From the NCBI GenBank assembly GCA_019745195.1, contig JAIETL010000068.1, positions 1-48,798 on the forward strand: a stretch of DNA of 48,798 bases, read 5' to 3'. The translations under genes and the position numbers were made by a program. Positions within the stretch are counted from its first letter, which is position 1, and each line of letters starts with the position of its first letter. This DNA is from Beijerinckiaceae bacterium (lineage in GTDB: Bacteria > Pseudomonadota > Alphaproteobacteria > Rhizobiales > Beijerinckiaceae). This document shows, in pieces, positions 7,125 to 15,417 of the stretch. The notes below the pieces were generated by a model. It ran no database searches and was not told where the DNA came from. It saw only the letters and a list, made by a program, of their open reading frames with translations.

Positions 7125-8068
7125 CCCTGCTCCTCGTGGACGGCAATCCCCTGATTTACCGGGCGTTCTTCGGCGGCGGAGACGACCCCGGCCTGCGCGC
7201 CGACGGCCTGCCCACGGGCGCGGTCGCCGGCTTCTGTTCGCGGCTCTGGGATATGACCCGCGACAAGCTCCGCCAGCACCGCATCTCGCACGCTGCCGTC
7301 GTGTTCGACGCGTCAGGCAAGAACTGGCGACACGCCCTGAGCGACAGTTACAAGGCGAACCGCTCGGCGCCGAACGACGACCTGCTGGTCCAGTTGCAGA
7401 TGGCGCGGCAGTTGGTCCCGCACTTCGGCATGCAGGCGGTAGAGCAGCGCGGCTATGAGGCCGACGATCTGATCGCAACCTATGCCCGGATCAACGCCGA
7501 GAGTGGCGGCGAAACGATCGTGGCGACGGGCGACAAAGACCTATTCTGCCTCGTCCAGCCCGGCGTCACGATCTACGACCCGATGGCCGACAAGTGGGTG
7601 AACGAGCCAGAGGTCATCGCCAAGTTCGGCGTTCCGCCCCGGCGCGTCGCGGATGTGCAGGGCCTCGCCGGCGACACGGTCGACAACGTCCCGGGCGTCC
7701 CGGGCATAGGCTTGAAGACCGCCGCCGAATTGATCAACGCCTATGGCGATCTCGAAACTGTTCTGGCGAACGCCGATCTGATCCGCCAGCCCAAGCGCAG
7801 GCAGGCGCTGATCGACTTCGCGGACCAGGCGAGGCTGTCGCGCAGGCTCGTCGAGCTCGACGCCGATGTGCCGCTGCGTGTGCCGCTCGCCGATCTGGAG
7901 GTCTATCCCCCGAATGCGCCGGCGCTTCTGTCGGCTCTCGCCGCCCTCGAGATCGTCGGCTTCGCCCGTCGTGTCGCTTGGGCCTTCTCCCTGCGCGCCG
8001 ACGAAGCGCCACCATGCCCAGCCATGGCCGCCTTCGCCGACGAGATGATGATGTGGCGGGCAGCGTAG
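7121..8068 (+). CDS. 5'-3' exonuclease (PolI N-terminal/FEN type)
   Basis: 315 residues corresponding to the stand-alone FEN-like exonuclease related to the N-terminal domain of DNA polymerase I and to T5 D15. Metal-ligand motifs are VDGNPLIYR (Asp7), VVFDASGKNWR, YEADDLIA and ATGDKDLF. The helix-hairpin-helix DNA-binding segment 'VDNVPGVPGIGLKTAAELI' follows. It would remove RNA primers or degrade nicked DNA during phage replication. ATGA coupling to the methyltransferase supports the start. Confidence 0.9.
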   Translation: MTLLLVDGNPLIYRAFFGGGDDPGLRADGLPTGAVAGFCSRLWDMTRDKLRQHRISHAAVVFDASGKNWRHALSDSYKANRSAPNDDLLVQLQMARQLVPHFGMQAVEQRGYEADDLIATYARINAESGGETIVATGDKDLFCLVQPGVTIYDPMADKWVNEPEVIAKFGVPPRRVADVQGLAGDTVDNVPGVPGIGLKTAAELINAYGDLETVLANADLIRQPKRRQALIDFADQARLSRRLVELDADVPLRVPLADLEVYPPNAPALLSALAALEIVGFARRVAWAFSLRADEAPPCPAMAAFADEMMMWRAA

Positions 8069-8710
8069 ATGAGCCAGAACACCTCACATGCCGTCATGGC
8101 GCAGCGCGCCGAGCCGCGCGACAGCTTCGATTTCTTTCCGACGCCACTCTGGGCGACACGCGCGCTTTGCGAGTTCATCCTTCAGGCTGATCCGATCCTG
8201 AAGACGAAGCGGGTCTGGGAGCCGGCATGCGGCCAAGGGCATATGTCCCGCGCGCTCGGTGATTATTTCGGGCTGGTCTATTCGTCCGATGCCCACGACT
8301 ACGGGCACGGCGCGGTCCGGGACTTCCTGTTCCCCGGTGATGAGCCCGCTTTCGACTGGATCATCACCAACCCGCCCTTCCGGCTGGCCGAGCAGTTTGT
8401 TCACGCGATGATCGACCGCGCCGTAGAGGGCTGCGCCATCCTGGTCCGGACCACGTTCCTCGAAGGCGTCGGTCGCTACCGAACGCTGTTCTCCCAACGC
8501 AAGCCGACGGCGATTCTGCAGTTCACCGAGCGCGTCCCCATGCACAAGGGGCGGGTCGAGGAGAACGGCTCCACTGCGACTGCCTATTGCTGGATCGTTT
8601 GGGAGTGTCGACCGCATCGTCCGTGCGCATCTGGCGTCCCGGCGATGGTCTGGATACCGCCTTGCCGGCGCAAGCTCGAGCGCCCCGGCGATTACGAGGC
8701 GACATCCTGA
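8069..8710 (+). CDS. Phage N6-adenine DNA methyltransferase
   Basis: 213 residues. 'FFPTPLWATRAL' at the start, the SAM motif EPACGQGH (51-58) and the catalytic NPPF (101-104) place it with compact phage adenine methyltransferases that lack a large target-recognition domain. Such enzymes often methylate loosely or non-specifically. It begins directly after the exonuclease stop and overlaps the helicase start by TGATG. It is the second of three DNA methyltransferases carried by this phage. Confidence 0.85.
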   Translation: MSQNTSHAVMAQRAEPRDSFDFFPTPLWATRALCEFILQADPILKTKRVWEPACGQGHMSRALGDYFGLVYSSDAHDYGHGAVRDFLFPGDEPAFDWIITNPPFRLAEQFVHAMIDRAVEGCAILVRTTFLEGVGRYRTLFSQRKPTAILQFTERVPMHKGRVEENGSTATAYCWIVWECRPHRPCASGVPAMVWIPPCRRKLERPGDYEATS

Positions 8711-10515
8711 TGGGCGCGCTCGTCAAAATGAACGGCACGCCGCTCGAACAGCGCCCGCTGCCGCACGACATCGATGCGGAGCAAGGGCTGCTCGGCGCGA
8801 TCCTGCTCGACAATTCCGTCTACACGCGCATCGCGACGCTGCTCGACCCAGACGATTTCTATGACCGGATCCACGCCGAGATATTCGACCTGGTCCAGAC
8901 CTTCATCGGCGGCGGCCGCCTGGCCAGCCCGATCACGATGAAGAATGTGGTGGGCGAGATGGATTTCGGCGACGGCATGACCGGCCAGCAGTATCTGGCG
9001 CGGCTCGCTGGCGCGGCCTTCCCGGCCAGCACGGTCGTCGACTACGCGAAGTTCATCCGGGACACGGCGATCCAGCGGCGGCTGTACGTCCTCTCCGAAT
9101 CCATGATGCAGCGGGTGCTGGCGTTCAAGCCGACCGACACCGCATCGGCGATGCTCGACGAGATGGAAACCGCGATGGCCGAGATCAGGCCGCGTGGTGC
9201 TGCTGGGGCAGGGCAGTTCCAATCGTTCGAGGCGGCTGCGCTGGAGGCCATGGAGATAGCCAACGCGGCCTATGGCAACGGCGGTGTGCTATCCGGGCTT
9301 TCGACCGGGTTAGACGGGCTGGACGAAGCGCTGGGCGGCCTGCAGCGATCCGACCTGCTGATCATCGCCGGCCGTCCCGGCTCCGGGAAGACGTCGCTCG
9401 CCACCAACATCGCCTTCAACGTCGCGAAAGACCTGCGCGAGAAGCGGATCGATGGCCAGAAGACAGGCGTGGTCGCGTTCTTCTCGCTGGAGATGTCCCG
9501 GGCACAGTTGGCTGCGCGCGTCCTATCCGAGCACTGCCGGGTGTCTGGCTGGCGTATCCGCAAGGGCAAGGTCAGCCAGCCTGAGATCGAGTCCTTCGTG
9601 AACGCCGGCCGTGATCTCGGCTCGCTTCCGATCCAAATCGACCAGACCGGGGAAATCCCAGTCGCCTCGCTCGCCATGCGTGCCCGGGCCCTGAAGAAGA
9701 AGCTCGGCATCGAACTGATCGTCGTCGACTATCTGCAGCTTGTGAAGGCGAGCGCGCGCGGCCGCAATGACAACCGCGTCCAGGAGGTGACGGAAATCAC
9801 CGGCGCTCTGAAGGGTCTCGCGAAAGAACTCGACGTGCCGGTGATCGCGCTATCGCAGCTTTCCCGGAAGGTTGAGGAGCGCGACGACAAACGACCAATG
9901 CTCTCCGACCTGCGCGAATCCGGCTCGATCGAGCAGGACGCCGACGCCGTGATCTTCGTCTATCGCGACGAGTATTACCTGCAGAAGCGGGAGCCGCCGA
10001 CTGGATCTGAGCGCCACAATGAGTGGAAGCTCCTGATGGACGACGCACACGGCCGCGCCGAACTCATCATCGGTAAGAACCGACACGGGCCCGAGACGAC
10101 CGTCCATGTTGGCTTCGACAGCAACCTGACCAAGTTCCACAACGATACGCCAGAGAAGCGTTCGCCAGGCGAGGTCGCGAAGGAGAAGCGCGAGCGGCCC
10201 AAGAAGCTCACGCTGATCAAGGAGGCGACCGAGGCCTTCGGCATCCTGAAGAACCTCGTCATCACCGCATCGATCGCGAACGATGGCCATGTCGACGCGG
10301 CCGGTAAGGGCACCAAGCTCGTCTCCTACACGCTCTGGCGCGAGAAGTGCGCAGAGGCACTGCTCGATCCTGGTCGAGACGAGAAGGCCGCCGTCTCCCT
10401 CATGGAAAAGGTCGTGAAAGACCTGCGCGCGCCGTCGAGCGGGCACGCGGCGCTGATCGGCCGCGGCGGCTCGAAATCGGACCCCTTTGTCTGGCTCACG
10501 GATGCAAAGACATGA
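8710..10515 (+). CDS. dnaB: Replicative DNA helicase, DnaB type, with C-terminal extension
   Basis: 601 residues. N-terminal DnaB-N helical domain ('DIDAEQGLLGAILLDN', residues 20-35), linker, then a RecA-like ATPase with Walker A GRPGSGKTS (221-229), Walker B 'LIVVDYLQLV', and the 'SQLSRKVEER' and 'GSIEQDADAV' motifs. A normal DnaB is about 450-500 residues; here roughly 100 extra residues after 500 look like a winged-helix module ('SYTLWREKCAEALL'). The phage has no visible primase or polymerase, so this helicase probably recruits host ones. TGATG coupling fixes the start. Confidence 0.93.
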   Translation: MGALVKMNGTPLEQRPLPHDIDAEQGLLGAILLDNSVYTRIATLLDPDDFYDRIHAEIFDLVQTFIGGGRLASPITMKNVVGEMDFGDGMTGQQYLARLAGAAFPASTVVDYAKFIRDTAIQRRLYVLSESMMQRVLAFKPTDTASAMLDEMETAMAEIRPRGAAGAGQFQSFEAAALEAMEIANAAYGNGGVLSGLSTGLDGLDEALGGLQRSDLLIIAGRPGSGKTSLATNIAFNVAKDLREKRIDGQKTGVVAFFSLEMSRAQLAARVLSEHCRVSGWRIRKGKVSQPEIESFVNAGRDLGSLPIQIDQTGEIPVASLAMRARALKKKLGIELIVVDYLQLVKASARGRNDNRVQEVTEITGALKGLAKELDVPVIALSQLSRKVEERDDKRPMLSDLRESGSIEQDADAVIFVYRDEYYLQKREPPTGSERHNEWKLLMDDAHGRAELIIGKNRHGPETTVHVGFDSNLTKFHNDTPEKRSPGEVAKEKRERPKKLTLIKEATEAFGILKNLVITASIANDGHVDAAGKGTKLVSYTLWREKCAEALLDPGRDEKAAVSLMEKVVKDLRAPSSGHAALIGRGGSKSDPFVWLTDAKT

Positions 10516-10799
10516 CGGAAACCCGCATGGAACTCCGCGTTGATGCGGTTCAAGACGATCGCCGCCGGGGCTGGAAAGGCCTCTACTTCACCGACAATGG
10601 CGTGAAGACGGTGACGAGCCGCTGGTGCCCGCGCGTGGCGCTGCTGTTCCCCAGCGAGCAGGAGGCCCGGCTGGCGGCGGCAGAAGCGCTGCTGAAGCAT
10701 CTCAACAGTTCGCCGCGCCCTCGATCGAGCGGCGCGAAAACCTTTGCGGTGGCGAGGAACGGCCGGAACGTCCGGACGATCTCGCTGCCGCGCACCTGA
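10512..10799 (+). CDS. Hypothetical protein after the helicase
   Basis: 95 residues, ATGA-coupled to the helicase. The N-terminal 60 residues are beta-rich with a tryptophan pair ('GWKGLYFTDN', 'SRWCPR'), the C-terminus is basic ('SGAKTFAVARNGRNVRTI'). I do not recognise a family. Close coupling suggests it serves replication, but nothing in the sequence shows how. Confidence 0.6.
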   Translation: MTETRMELRVDAVQDDRRRGWKGLYFTDNGVKTVTSRWCPRVALLFPSEQEARLAAAEALLKHLNSSPRPRSSGAKTFAVARNGRNVRTISLPRT

Positions 10800-10851
10800 T
10801 CTCGGGAGACCGGGATGTCCCGGCCCATGTGGGCCCAAACGGAGAAGACCA

Positions 10852-11136
10852 GTGACGAAATCAGAATTGATCGCGGCTGTTGCCGCAGAGACCGGCGAGA
10901 GCAAGACGAAGGTCGAGGCGTTCTATGCCGCCCAGGCGCTCGTCATGCGCAAGGCGCTGAAGGAAGGCGACGACTTCCCCATGCCGGGCGTCGGCAAGTT
11001 CTCCGCCGCCAAGCGCGACGCGCGCGAGGCGCGCAATCCCAGCACCGGCGAGACGATCAAGGTGCCGGCCAAGACCGTCGTGAAGTTCAAGGTCGCGCAC
11101 GATCTCGCCGTGGCGGTCAACTACCGCGCCGCCTGA
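10852..11136 (+). CDS. HU/IHF-family DNA-binding protein
   Basis: 94 residues with a GTG start set by GGAG 7 nt upstream. The sequence follows the HU pattern: 'KSELIAAVAAETGESKTKVEAF', then 'PGVGKFSAAKRDAREARNPSTGETIKVPA' containing the beta-arm with the RNPxTGE signature, and the C-terminal helix. HU proteins bend DNA and act in replication, recombination and packaging. A phage-carried copy beside the helicase probably organises phage DNA. It is followed by a hairpin. Confidence 0.93.
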   Translation: MTKSELIAAVAAETGESKTKVEAFYAAQALVMRKALKEGDDFPMPGVGKFSAAKRDAREARNPSTGETIKVPAKTVVKFKVAHDLAVAVNYRAA

Positions 11137-11157
11137 GCGAGCGACGCATATCCCCTT

Positions 11158-11183
11158 CGGCCGGCGCAACTCCGCGCCGGCCG
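11158..11183 (+). terminator. Perfect 10-bp hairpin after the HU-like gene
   Basis: Arms CGGCCGGCGC (11158-11167) and GCGCCGGCCG (11174-11183) with a 6-nt loop. No T-run follows, so it may be a weak terminator, an RNA stabiliser or a processing site rather than a full stop. Confidence 0.45.
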
Positions 11184-11208
11184 TTGCCGCATCGTAGGAG
11201 CCGAGCCC

Positions 11209-12366
11209 ATGTCCGTCGTCGACCAGCCAAAGCAGAGCAGGGAAGAGCGGATCGCTGCGATGCGGGCGCGGTGCGAGGCTGCGGTCGGAGCGCCGTGCTC
11301 GGCCGGCTGCACGCGCGGCTGTGCTCGGAACAGGCAGGCGCTCGCTTCGCGAGACCTGCGGATATTCAAAGCGGAGACGAAGCGCCTAGCGCTCACCGCG
11401 TCCGTGGAGCGGAGGCAGGCATCGCTCGCCTTGAAGGAATCGGAGCGGCTCGCCGCCTATCGGATCGAGATCAGGACGAAGGCCCCGAAGAACCGGAAGG
11501 GCAAGTTCTCGAAGGACGAGACGGCGATCGAGCAGTGGCGGACGACCGTGCTGTTCATCCTTGGCCGGACGAAGGAGCAGATCGCGCTCGAGCTCTACGG
11601 CGCGGAAGAGACGCGCGTCGGCGCGGTCAACAAGATTATCACGACGCAGCGGCTGACGGATGTCCGGGCCAAGCGGCCGGTTGATCGGCTGATCGAGCTC
11701 GACCGCGCACCTGCCAAGGGCATCGCCGCCGGCGAGGTCGCGCACTACGCGGCGAAGTTCAATCGCCAGATGCTCGACGCCTTCCTGCACCGTCGCGGCA
11801 TCGTGCCAGAGCATCAGGTCCAGGAAGAGCGCTCGCGCGCCGTGACTCGCCTGGTGAACGTCAATGCGTCGGCGCTGACTGCGGCCGCGCAGTCTGGGGA
11901 GATCCGGGAGTGGAACCTCCTCGCCGGCTATAGGCTGCAGCAGGAGCAAGCCAAGGTGCCGGGCGGCTATATCGGCGGCATGAACCTCTCGGGCATCACC
12001 GTAGACGGCGGGATCGGGGATGCTCACGCGAAGGCAATGCGGGGCATGGTGGCCGCCGAGAGGATGGCGGAGGCGCGCAAGGCGATCCTCGAAGCCTATC
12101 GGATTCAGATGAGCGGCCCCGTGCGGCTGGCACTGGTCGAGCACGTCGTCCTTCGGGATTTACCGCTGGCGACCTTCTTGTTCCCGCCTTGGATGGTCGA
12201 GCGGCCGGCGAAGTTCCTGAACGACTCGCTGGAGCCTCTCGCGCATCATTTCAGCCTGACGCCGGCGGGCATCATGCCGGTCAAGCCAACGCGCGAAGAC
12301 TGGGCGCGATGGGATGCCGCCATGGCGTCGCAGGATGGCCGGCGCAGGCGGCTGTTCGGCGTCTGA
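11209..12366 (+). CDS. Conserved-looking phage protein of unknown function, last early gene
   Basis: 385 residues preceded by TAGGAG. A four-cysteine cluster lies near the N-terminus (21-39), followed by a basic helical region (50-110), a helix-turn-helix-like segment ('LGRTKEQIALELYGAEETRVGAVNKII'), and a C-terminal domain with a Gly-rich turn ('PGGYIGGMNLSGITVDGG'). I cannot name the family. The architecture suggests a DNA-binding protein. It ends in TGA that abuts, in TGATCA, the stop of the convergent gene. Confidence 0.75.
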   Translation: MSVVDQPKQSREERIAAMRARCEAAVGAPCSAGCTRGCARNRQALASRDLRIFKAETKRLALTASVERRQASLALKESERLAAYRIEIRTKAPKNRKGKFSKDETAIEQWRTTVLFILGRTKEQIALELYGAEETRVGAVNKIITTQRLTDVRAKRPVDRLIELDRAPAKGIAAGEVAHYAAKFNRQMLDAFLHRRGIVPEHQVQEERSRAVTRLVNVNASALTAAAQSGEIREWNLLAGYRLQQEQAKVPGGYIGGMNLSGITVDGGIGDAHAKAMRGMVAAERMAEARKAILEAYRIQMSGPVRLALVEHVVLRDLPLATFLFPPWMVERPAKFLNDSLEPLAHHFSLTPAGIMPVKPTREDWARWDAAMASQDGRRRRLFGV

Positions 12367-12756
12367 TCAGGCGGTCTCGCGCAGCATGTGCTCGTCGAGC
12401 TGGTTCGCGCGGTCGACCAGCGCCAGCATGAACTCCTCCCGGTCTGCGATCGCGCGCGCCTTGCCGGCAGCGTCGGCTGAGGCGAGCGAGGCGACCTCCC
12501 GGAGCAGGGCGACGAGTTGGTCGTTCGCGCGGTAGGCCCGGATCAGCGCGTCCTGGAACTCAGGCCGCCATGCGCGCGGCTGCACGTCCTTGACGAGGAT
12601 CGTATCGCCGGGCCGCGCGACGCTCTCGACGCGCCAGTTCGCGCCGCCGAAGAAGCCGGGCCGGTTCGCGACGATGGTCTGCGGTGTCCTGGTCTGGTCC
12701 GCCTTGGCCTGCGCGGCGTGCAGCGCCTGGCGCATTTCAGTTCCCGTGAGAGACAT
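12367..12756 (-). CDS. Hypothetical protein, last gene of the DUF932 operon
   Basis: 129 residues; ATG 12756 has AGGAGG upstream, better than the in-frame ATG at 12783. The N-terminus is helical and polar, a middle beta-rich segment ('NWRVESVARPGDTILVKDVQ') follows, and the C-terminal half is a long amphipathic helix region. It overlaps the end of the upstream HTH gene by 20 nt. No family recognised. Confidence 0.65.
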   Translation of the reverse strand: MSLTGTEMRQALHAAQAKADQTRTPQTIVANRPGFFGGANWRVESVARPGDTILVKDVQPRAWRPEFQDALIRAYRANDQLVALLREVASLASADAAGKARAIADREEFMLALVDRANQLDEHMLRETA

Positions 12757-13009
12757 AGGCGTCCTCCTGTTGCTTGGCGGCATGATGGGCGGCGTAGACC
12801 AGCCCTCTCGCTTCGGCCGATTGCAGCGCGATCATCAGCGTGCGCGTCTGCGGCGGGATGTCGGTTTCGCCGCGCATCCATTCGAGCGCACGGTCGGGCC
12901 TGATGCCGGTGAAGCGGCAGAACGATTCCAGCGTCCAGCCGGTGCCGTCGAGCGCGTCGCGGAACTCCTGCGGCGTCATCGGCGGGGTGGTGTTGCGGGC
13001 GCGCCTCAT
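12737..13009 (-). CDS. Small XRE-like helix-turn-helix protein
   Basis: 90 residues. An XRE-type helix-turn-helix is visible: 'MTPQEFRDALDGTGWTLESF' then 'FTGIRPDRALEWMRGETDIPPQ'. ATG 13009 overlaps the upstream TGA (ATGA), which favours it over ATG 12979. Probably a regulator of this operon or an auxiliary repressor. Confidence 0.75.
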   Translation of the reverse strand: MRRARNTTPPMTPQEFRDALDGTGWTLESFCRFTGIRPDRALEWMRGETDIPPQTRTLMIALQSAEARGLVYAAHHAAKQQEDAYVSHGN

Positions 13010-13185
13010 GACGCGGTCTCAGTCTTCCCGCGCTTGGCTAGAACTAGGTCAATGTATTTCTGACCGTTCTGATTGGTCGGGCGCAGATGGAAGTCGTGGG
13101 TGCATATATCGACTTCGCCTTCATGCTGCATCGCAGGGTGGCTATGCGGATACGGAGAATTGCACTTCGGGCAACGCTTGTTCAT
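13006..13185 (-). CDS. 59-residue Cys/His-rich small protein
   Basis: Starts MNKRCPKCNSPYPHSHPAMQ with GAGGAG ten nt upstream. The CPKC pair and a later C-x-H-x3-H ('CTHDFH') could bind one zinc ion. The gene is short enough to be missed by length cut-offs, but the strong ribosome site and ATGA coupling to the next gene support it. Function unknown; a zinc-ribbon adaptor is possible. Confidence 0.6.
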   Translation of the reverse strand: MNKRCPKCNSPYPHSHPAMQHEGEVDICTHDFHLRPTNQNGQKYIDLVLAKRGKTETAS

Positions 13186-13196
13186 GGCTGGGCTCC

Positions 13197-13475
13197 TCAG
13201 TTTGGTTCGGTAGGGGATGGGTAGAGGGCGCGCACCTTCACACCGCCGGCCGCGAGCCTCTTCGCGTGGATGGCGTCTACATGCGTCCAGCCGAGGCGCT
13301 CGTCATGCCGCTGCCATGCCGCTGGTTCTGCGGACCGGAGTGCTTCGCATCGCATCGCGAGCCCGATCATCAAGTTGGCGGCGACGCGCGGCGCGTGCGG
13401 GATATCCTCTGCCAGCTTGGCATGGCCGGTCGCGAGCACTTCCCGAACCTCTTCGTCTGTCGCGGCGTCGATCAT
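13197..13475 (-). CDS. Hypothetical protein of the DUF932 operon
   Basis: 92 residues starting MIDAATDEEVREVL with GAGGAGATC upstream. Mostly helical with a C-terminal 'WTHVDAIHAKRLAAGGVKVRALYP' strand segment. It lies 83 nt after the DUF932 stop and 11 nt before the next small gene. No family recognised. Confidence 0.65.
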   Translation of the reverse strand: MIDAATDEEVREVLATGHAKLAEDIPHAPRVAANLMIGLAMRCEALRSAEPAAWQRHDERLGWTHVDAIHAKRLAAGGVKVRALYPSPTEPN

Positions 13476-13558
13476 CCTGATCTCCTCTCTCGTCCGTGGC
13501 GTCCTGGTAGACCGGCCAGCCTGCCCTGATTGGCAAACTGACCGGAGATGCTTGCTCG

Positions 13559-15001
13559 TCAAGCCGCGAGGCGCTCGACCTCGCCAGCGGGCGGGATGAT
13601 CTCCCAAGCGCCGGAGACATGGGAGAAGCGGTAGCGGGGCTTCTGGACGGGTGCGGCGGGCGTATCGGCTACATGGGTAGCGGCGACCGTGGCGTCGGGC
13701 TCCTGGCGGCTCTCCTGCGGCTCCTGATCCGTCATGGGAGTTCCCATAGCGGGCTCGACCTCGCCAGGCCAAGCGATCAGCGCATCTTCGATATTGGTCC
13801 GGCGATCCGACCAGGTTGACGGCGCGAGCCAGCGGCCGAAGGCGTCATCGTCATAGGCGCCGACGATCTCCATCGCCACGAGATAGGCGTCGCCGTCATA
13901 TGCTGGCGCGTCCGTGTCGTTGTCTGCCATCTCGACGGCCTCGCATGCGGCCTCGACAAGCGCGGCCGGCTCCAGGCAGTCGGCGGCGATCTCGTCATCG
14001 GCCGGCGCGTCTGAGGCGTGCGGGGCATACGCCGCTTCCTCCGGATAGGCGTCCCGGTCATCGCCCCAGACGAGCGAGAACAGGGCCTCGCAAGCCGCTG
14101 AGCGGCGCGTCTCGAAACCATTCGGGAAAAGCAGCGCCTCGACGCGCGCGGCGGCCTCTCGCGCCAGAATGAAGATGGGCAAGCGGATCAGCCCCATGCG
14201 GCCTAGCAGCGCCTGCCGCGCCACGCGCCGGCCATTCTCGTCGCGCTGGACATAGGCCAGCCCGCCGTTGACAAGGTTTTCTTGCGCCCGGTTAAAGGTC
14301 CGCCAAAGATCCGGCCCGATATCCTCATGACGGCGCGCGGCGTTAACCTGGCGCGGCTGGACCGGCGACGTTTCGTCAAAGCGGAGCAACGCGGCCGCTT
14401 CCGCAAAAGCCTCTTGCTCGTCGGGCTTAAGCGCAATCTGGCGCATATCAGCGGCGCGGCGTTCCGCCTCCGCCGAATCTTCGATAATCCGATATGCGCC
14501 TTCGATAACCTGGCCGACGATATCGCCTTTATGCGGAACGCGGATTCCCTGGCATTCGCCAGCGCCGACAATCAAGCCATTGCTGCAAACCATGCGAAAC
14601 ATGCCGGCCATGAGCTGATAGGACGACGTTCCGTCATGCGAGTTAATCAGGATCAGCTCGCGGAACGCATCGCCGCCGACCTGGACGGCCGTCCCGCGCT
14701 GGCGCAAGCGAATCATGTGCTTAGTGAAAGCGCGCTTTTCAGCGTCGCCGGTCCCGCCCTGGCGCACCTCGAACGGCTCGAACCCCTCGCGCTGCAAACC
14801 ATGCAGAACGTCGATTGTCGGAATGTAGGTATAACGCGCCGAGCGCGAGCCGTGCTTATCGCTGGCCATGACAGACGGCGCGACGCGTTCGATCTGCTCG
14901 AATGCCAGCGGCTCCGCCTTGCTGCGCAGGATAGCGCCGCCACGGCCGAAACGGGCGATACGGGTGGAGGTGAAAGACGAGATGTGAGAATGAATGGTCA
15001 T
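13559..15001 (-). CDS. DUF932 family protein with acidic C-terminal extension
   Basis: 480 residues. The first ~270 match the phage/plasmid DUF932 pattern: 'SARYTYIPTIDVLHGLQREGFEPFEV', 'DGTSSYQLMAGMFRMVCSNGLIV', 'IRVPHKGDIVGQVIEGAYRII' and 'FNRAQENLVNGGL'. The family is abundant on phages and plasmids and its function is not established. Beyond residue 300 there is an acidic, unrelated-looking extension (six or more Asp/Glu clusters, then 'FGRWLAPSTWSDRR') that most family members lack. It heads a minus-strand operon whose upstream region holds a near copy of the immunity operator. Confidence 0.88.
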   Translation of the reverse strand: MTIHSHISSFTSTRIARFGRGGAILRSKAEPLAFEQIERVAPSVMASDKHGSRSARYTYIPTIDVLHGLQREGFEPFEVRQGGTGDAEKRAFTKHMIRLRQRGTAVQVGGDAFRELILINSHDGTSSYQLMAGMFRMVCSNGLIVGAGECQGIRVPHKGDIVGQVIEGAYRIIEDSAEAERRAADMRQIALKPDEQEAFAEAAALLRFDETSPVQPRQVNAARRHEDIGPDLWRTFNRAQENLVNGGLAYVQRDENGRRVARQALLGRMGLIRLPIFILAREAAARVEALLFPNGFETRRSAACEALFSLVWGDDRDAYPEEAAYAPHASDAPADDEIAADCLEPAALVEAACEAVEMADNDTDAPAYDGDAYLVAMEIVGAYDDDAFGRWLAPSTWSDRRTNIEDALIAWPGEVEPAMGTPMTDQEPQESRQEPDATVAATHVADTPAAPVQKPRYRFSHVSGAWEIIPPAGEVERLAA

Positions 15002-15067
15002 CGTTCAAAGTCCTATGTTGGACGCCGCATCGTGCGGCCGGTTCATCGCCAGCGGCGATGCAGTGAC

Positions 15068-15084
15068 AATGCATAATGCATGAT
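15068..15084. promoter_or_regulatory. Near copy of the immunity-region operator upstream of DUF932
   Basis: These 17 bases match 2127-2143 of the repressor/cro intergenic region at 15 of 17 positions (AATGCATAATGCATGAT against AATGCGTTATGCATGAT). The site lies 67 bp upstream of the DUF932 start. Read on the minus strand it contains CATTAT, a possible -10. It is probably bound by the repressor or Cro. The match is direct; the binding is inference. Confidence 0.55.
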
Positions 15085-15145
15085 TGCGGCGCAATAGGAA
15101 AATGCGATTCGCGCGAAAATAGTTCCGCCCTGGCTCGCATGGCGC

Positions 15146-15167
15146 TTGATTGCGGCATGCCAATCAA
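15146..15167. promoter_or_regulatory. Inverted repeat in the DUF932/HNH divergent region
   Basis: TTGATTG (15146-15152) and CAATCAA (15161-15167) form 7-bp arms around an 8-bp spacer, in an AT-richer stretch between two divergent units. TGATTGCGGC also occurs at 15081-15090, beside the operator-like site. It looks like a binding site for a second regulator. Confidence 0.4.
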
Positions 15168-15254
15168 ACAATTTTCAAAGCCAGATCGCTCATAGCGCGC
15201 AATCTTATGCGGCCGTCTGTTGATTCACTGCATGAGAATGGCGAATCCGCACCG

Positions 15255-15284
15255 CTTGACACGCAACAATCTGCGATTCATACG
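15255..15284 (+). promoter_or_regulatory. Candidate promoter of the late (packaging/structural) operon
   Basis: CTTGACA at 15255-15261 is a consensus alphaproteobacterial -35, followed after 17 bp by CATACG (15279-15284), a partial -10. It would start a transcript near 15291, about 127 nt ahead of the HNH gene. The 15002-15417 stretch holds no gene I can support beyond these sites; codons open from 15220 have non-typical composition. Confidence 0.4.
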
Positions 15285-15417
15285 TTTCGACCATGCCGCA
15301 TGCGTTGATCGTGCAAAGAGCACGACGCGCCAGCCGGCCCAAACAATCAAACCGCATCCTGGTCACGCCGCACATGGGACGCTTGCGAGCCGCACCGCCT
15401 CGCTCGCGCGCAGCGCC

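Noticed and set aside
15220..15417. N-terminal extension of the HNH gene
   Set aside because: Open, but composition and residues do not resemble HNH proteins and the family start fits ATG 15418; the stretch contains a promoter-like sequence.
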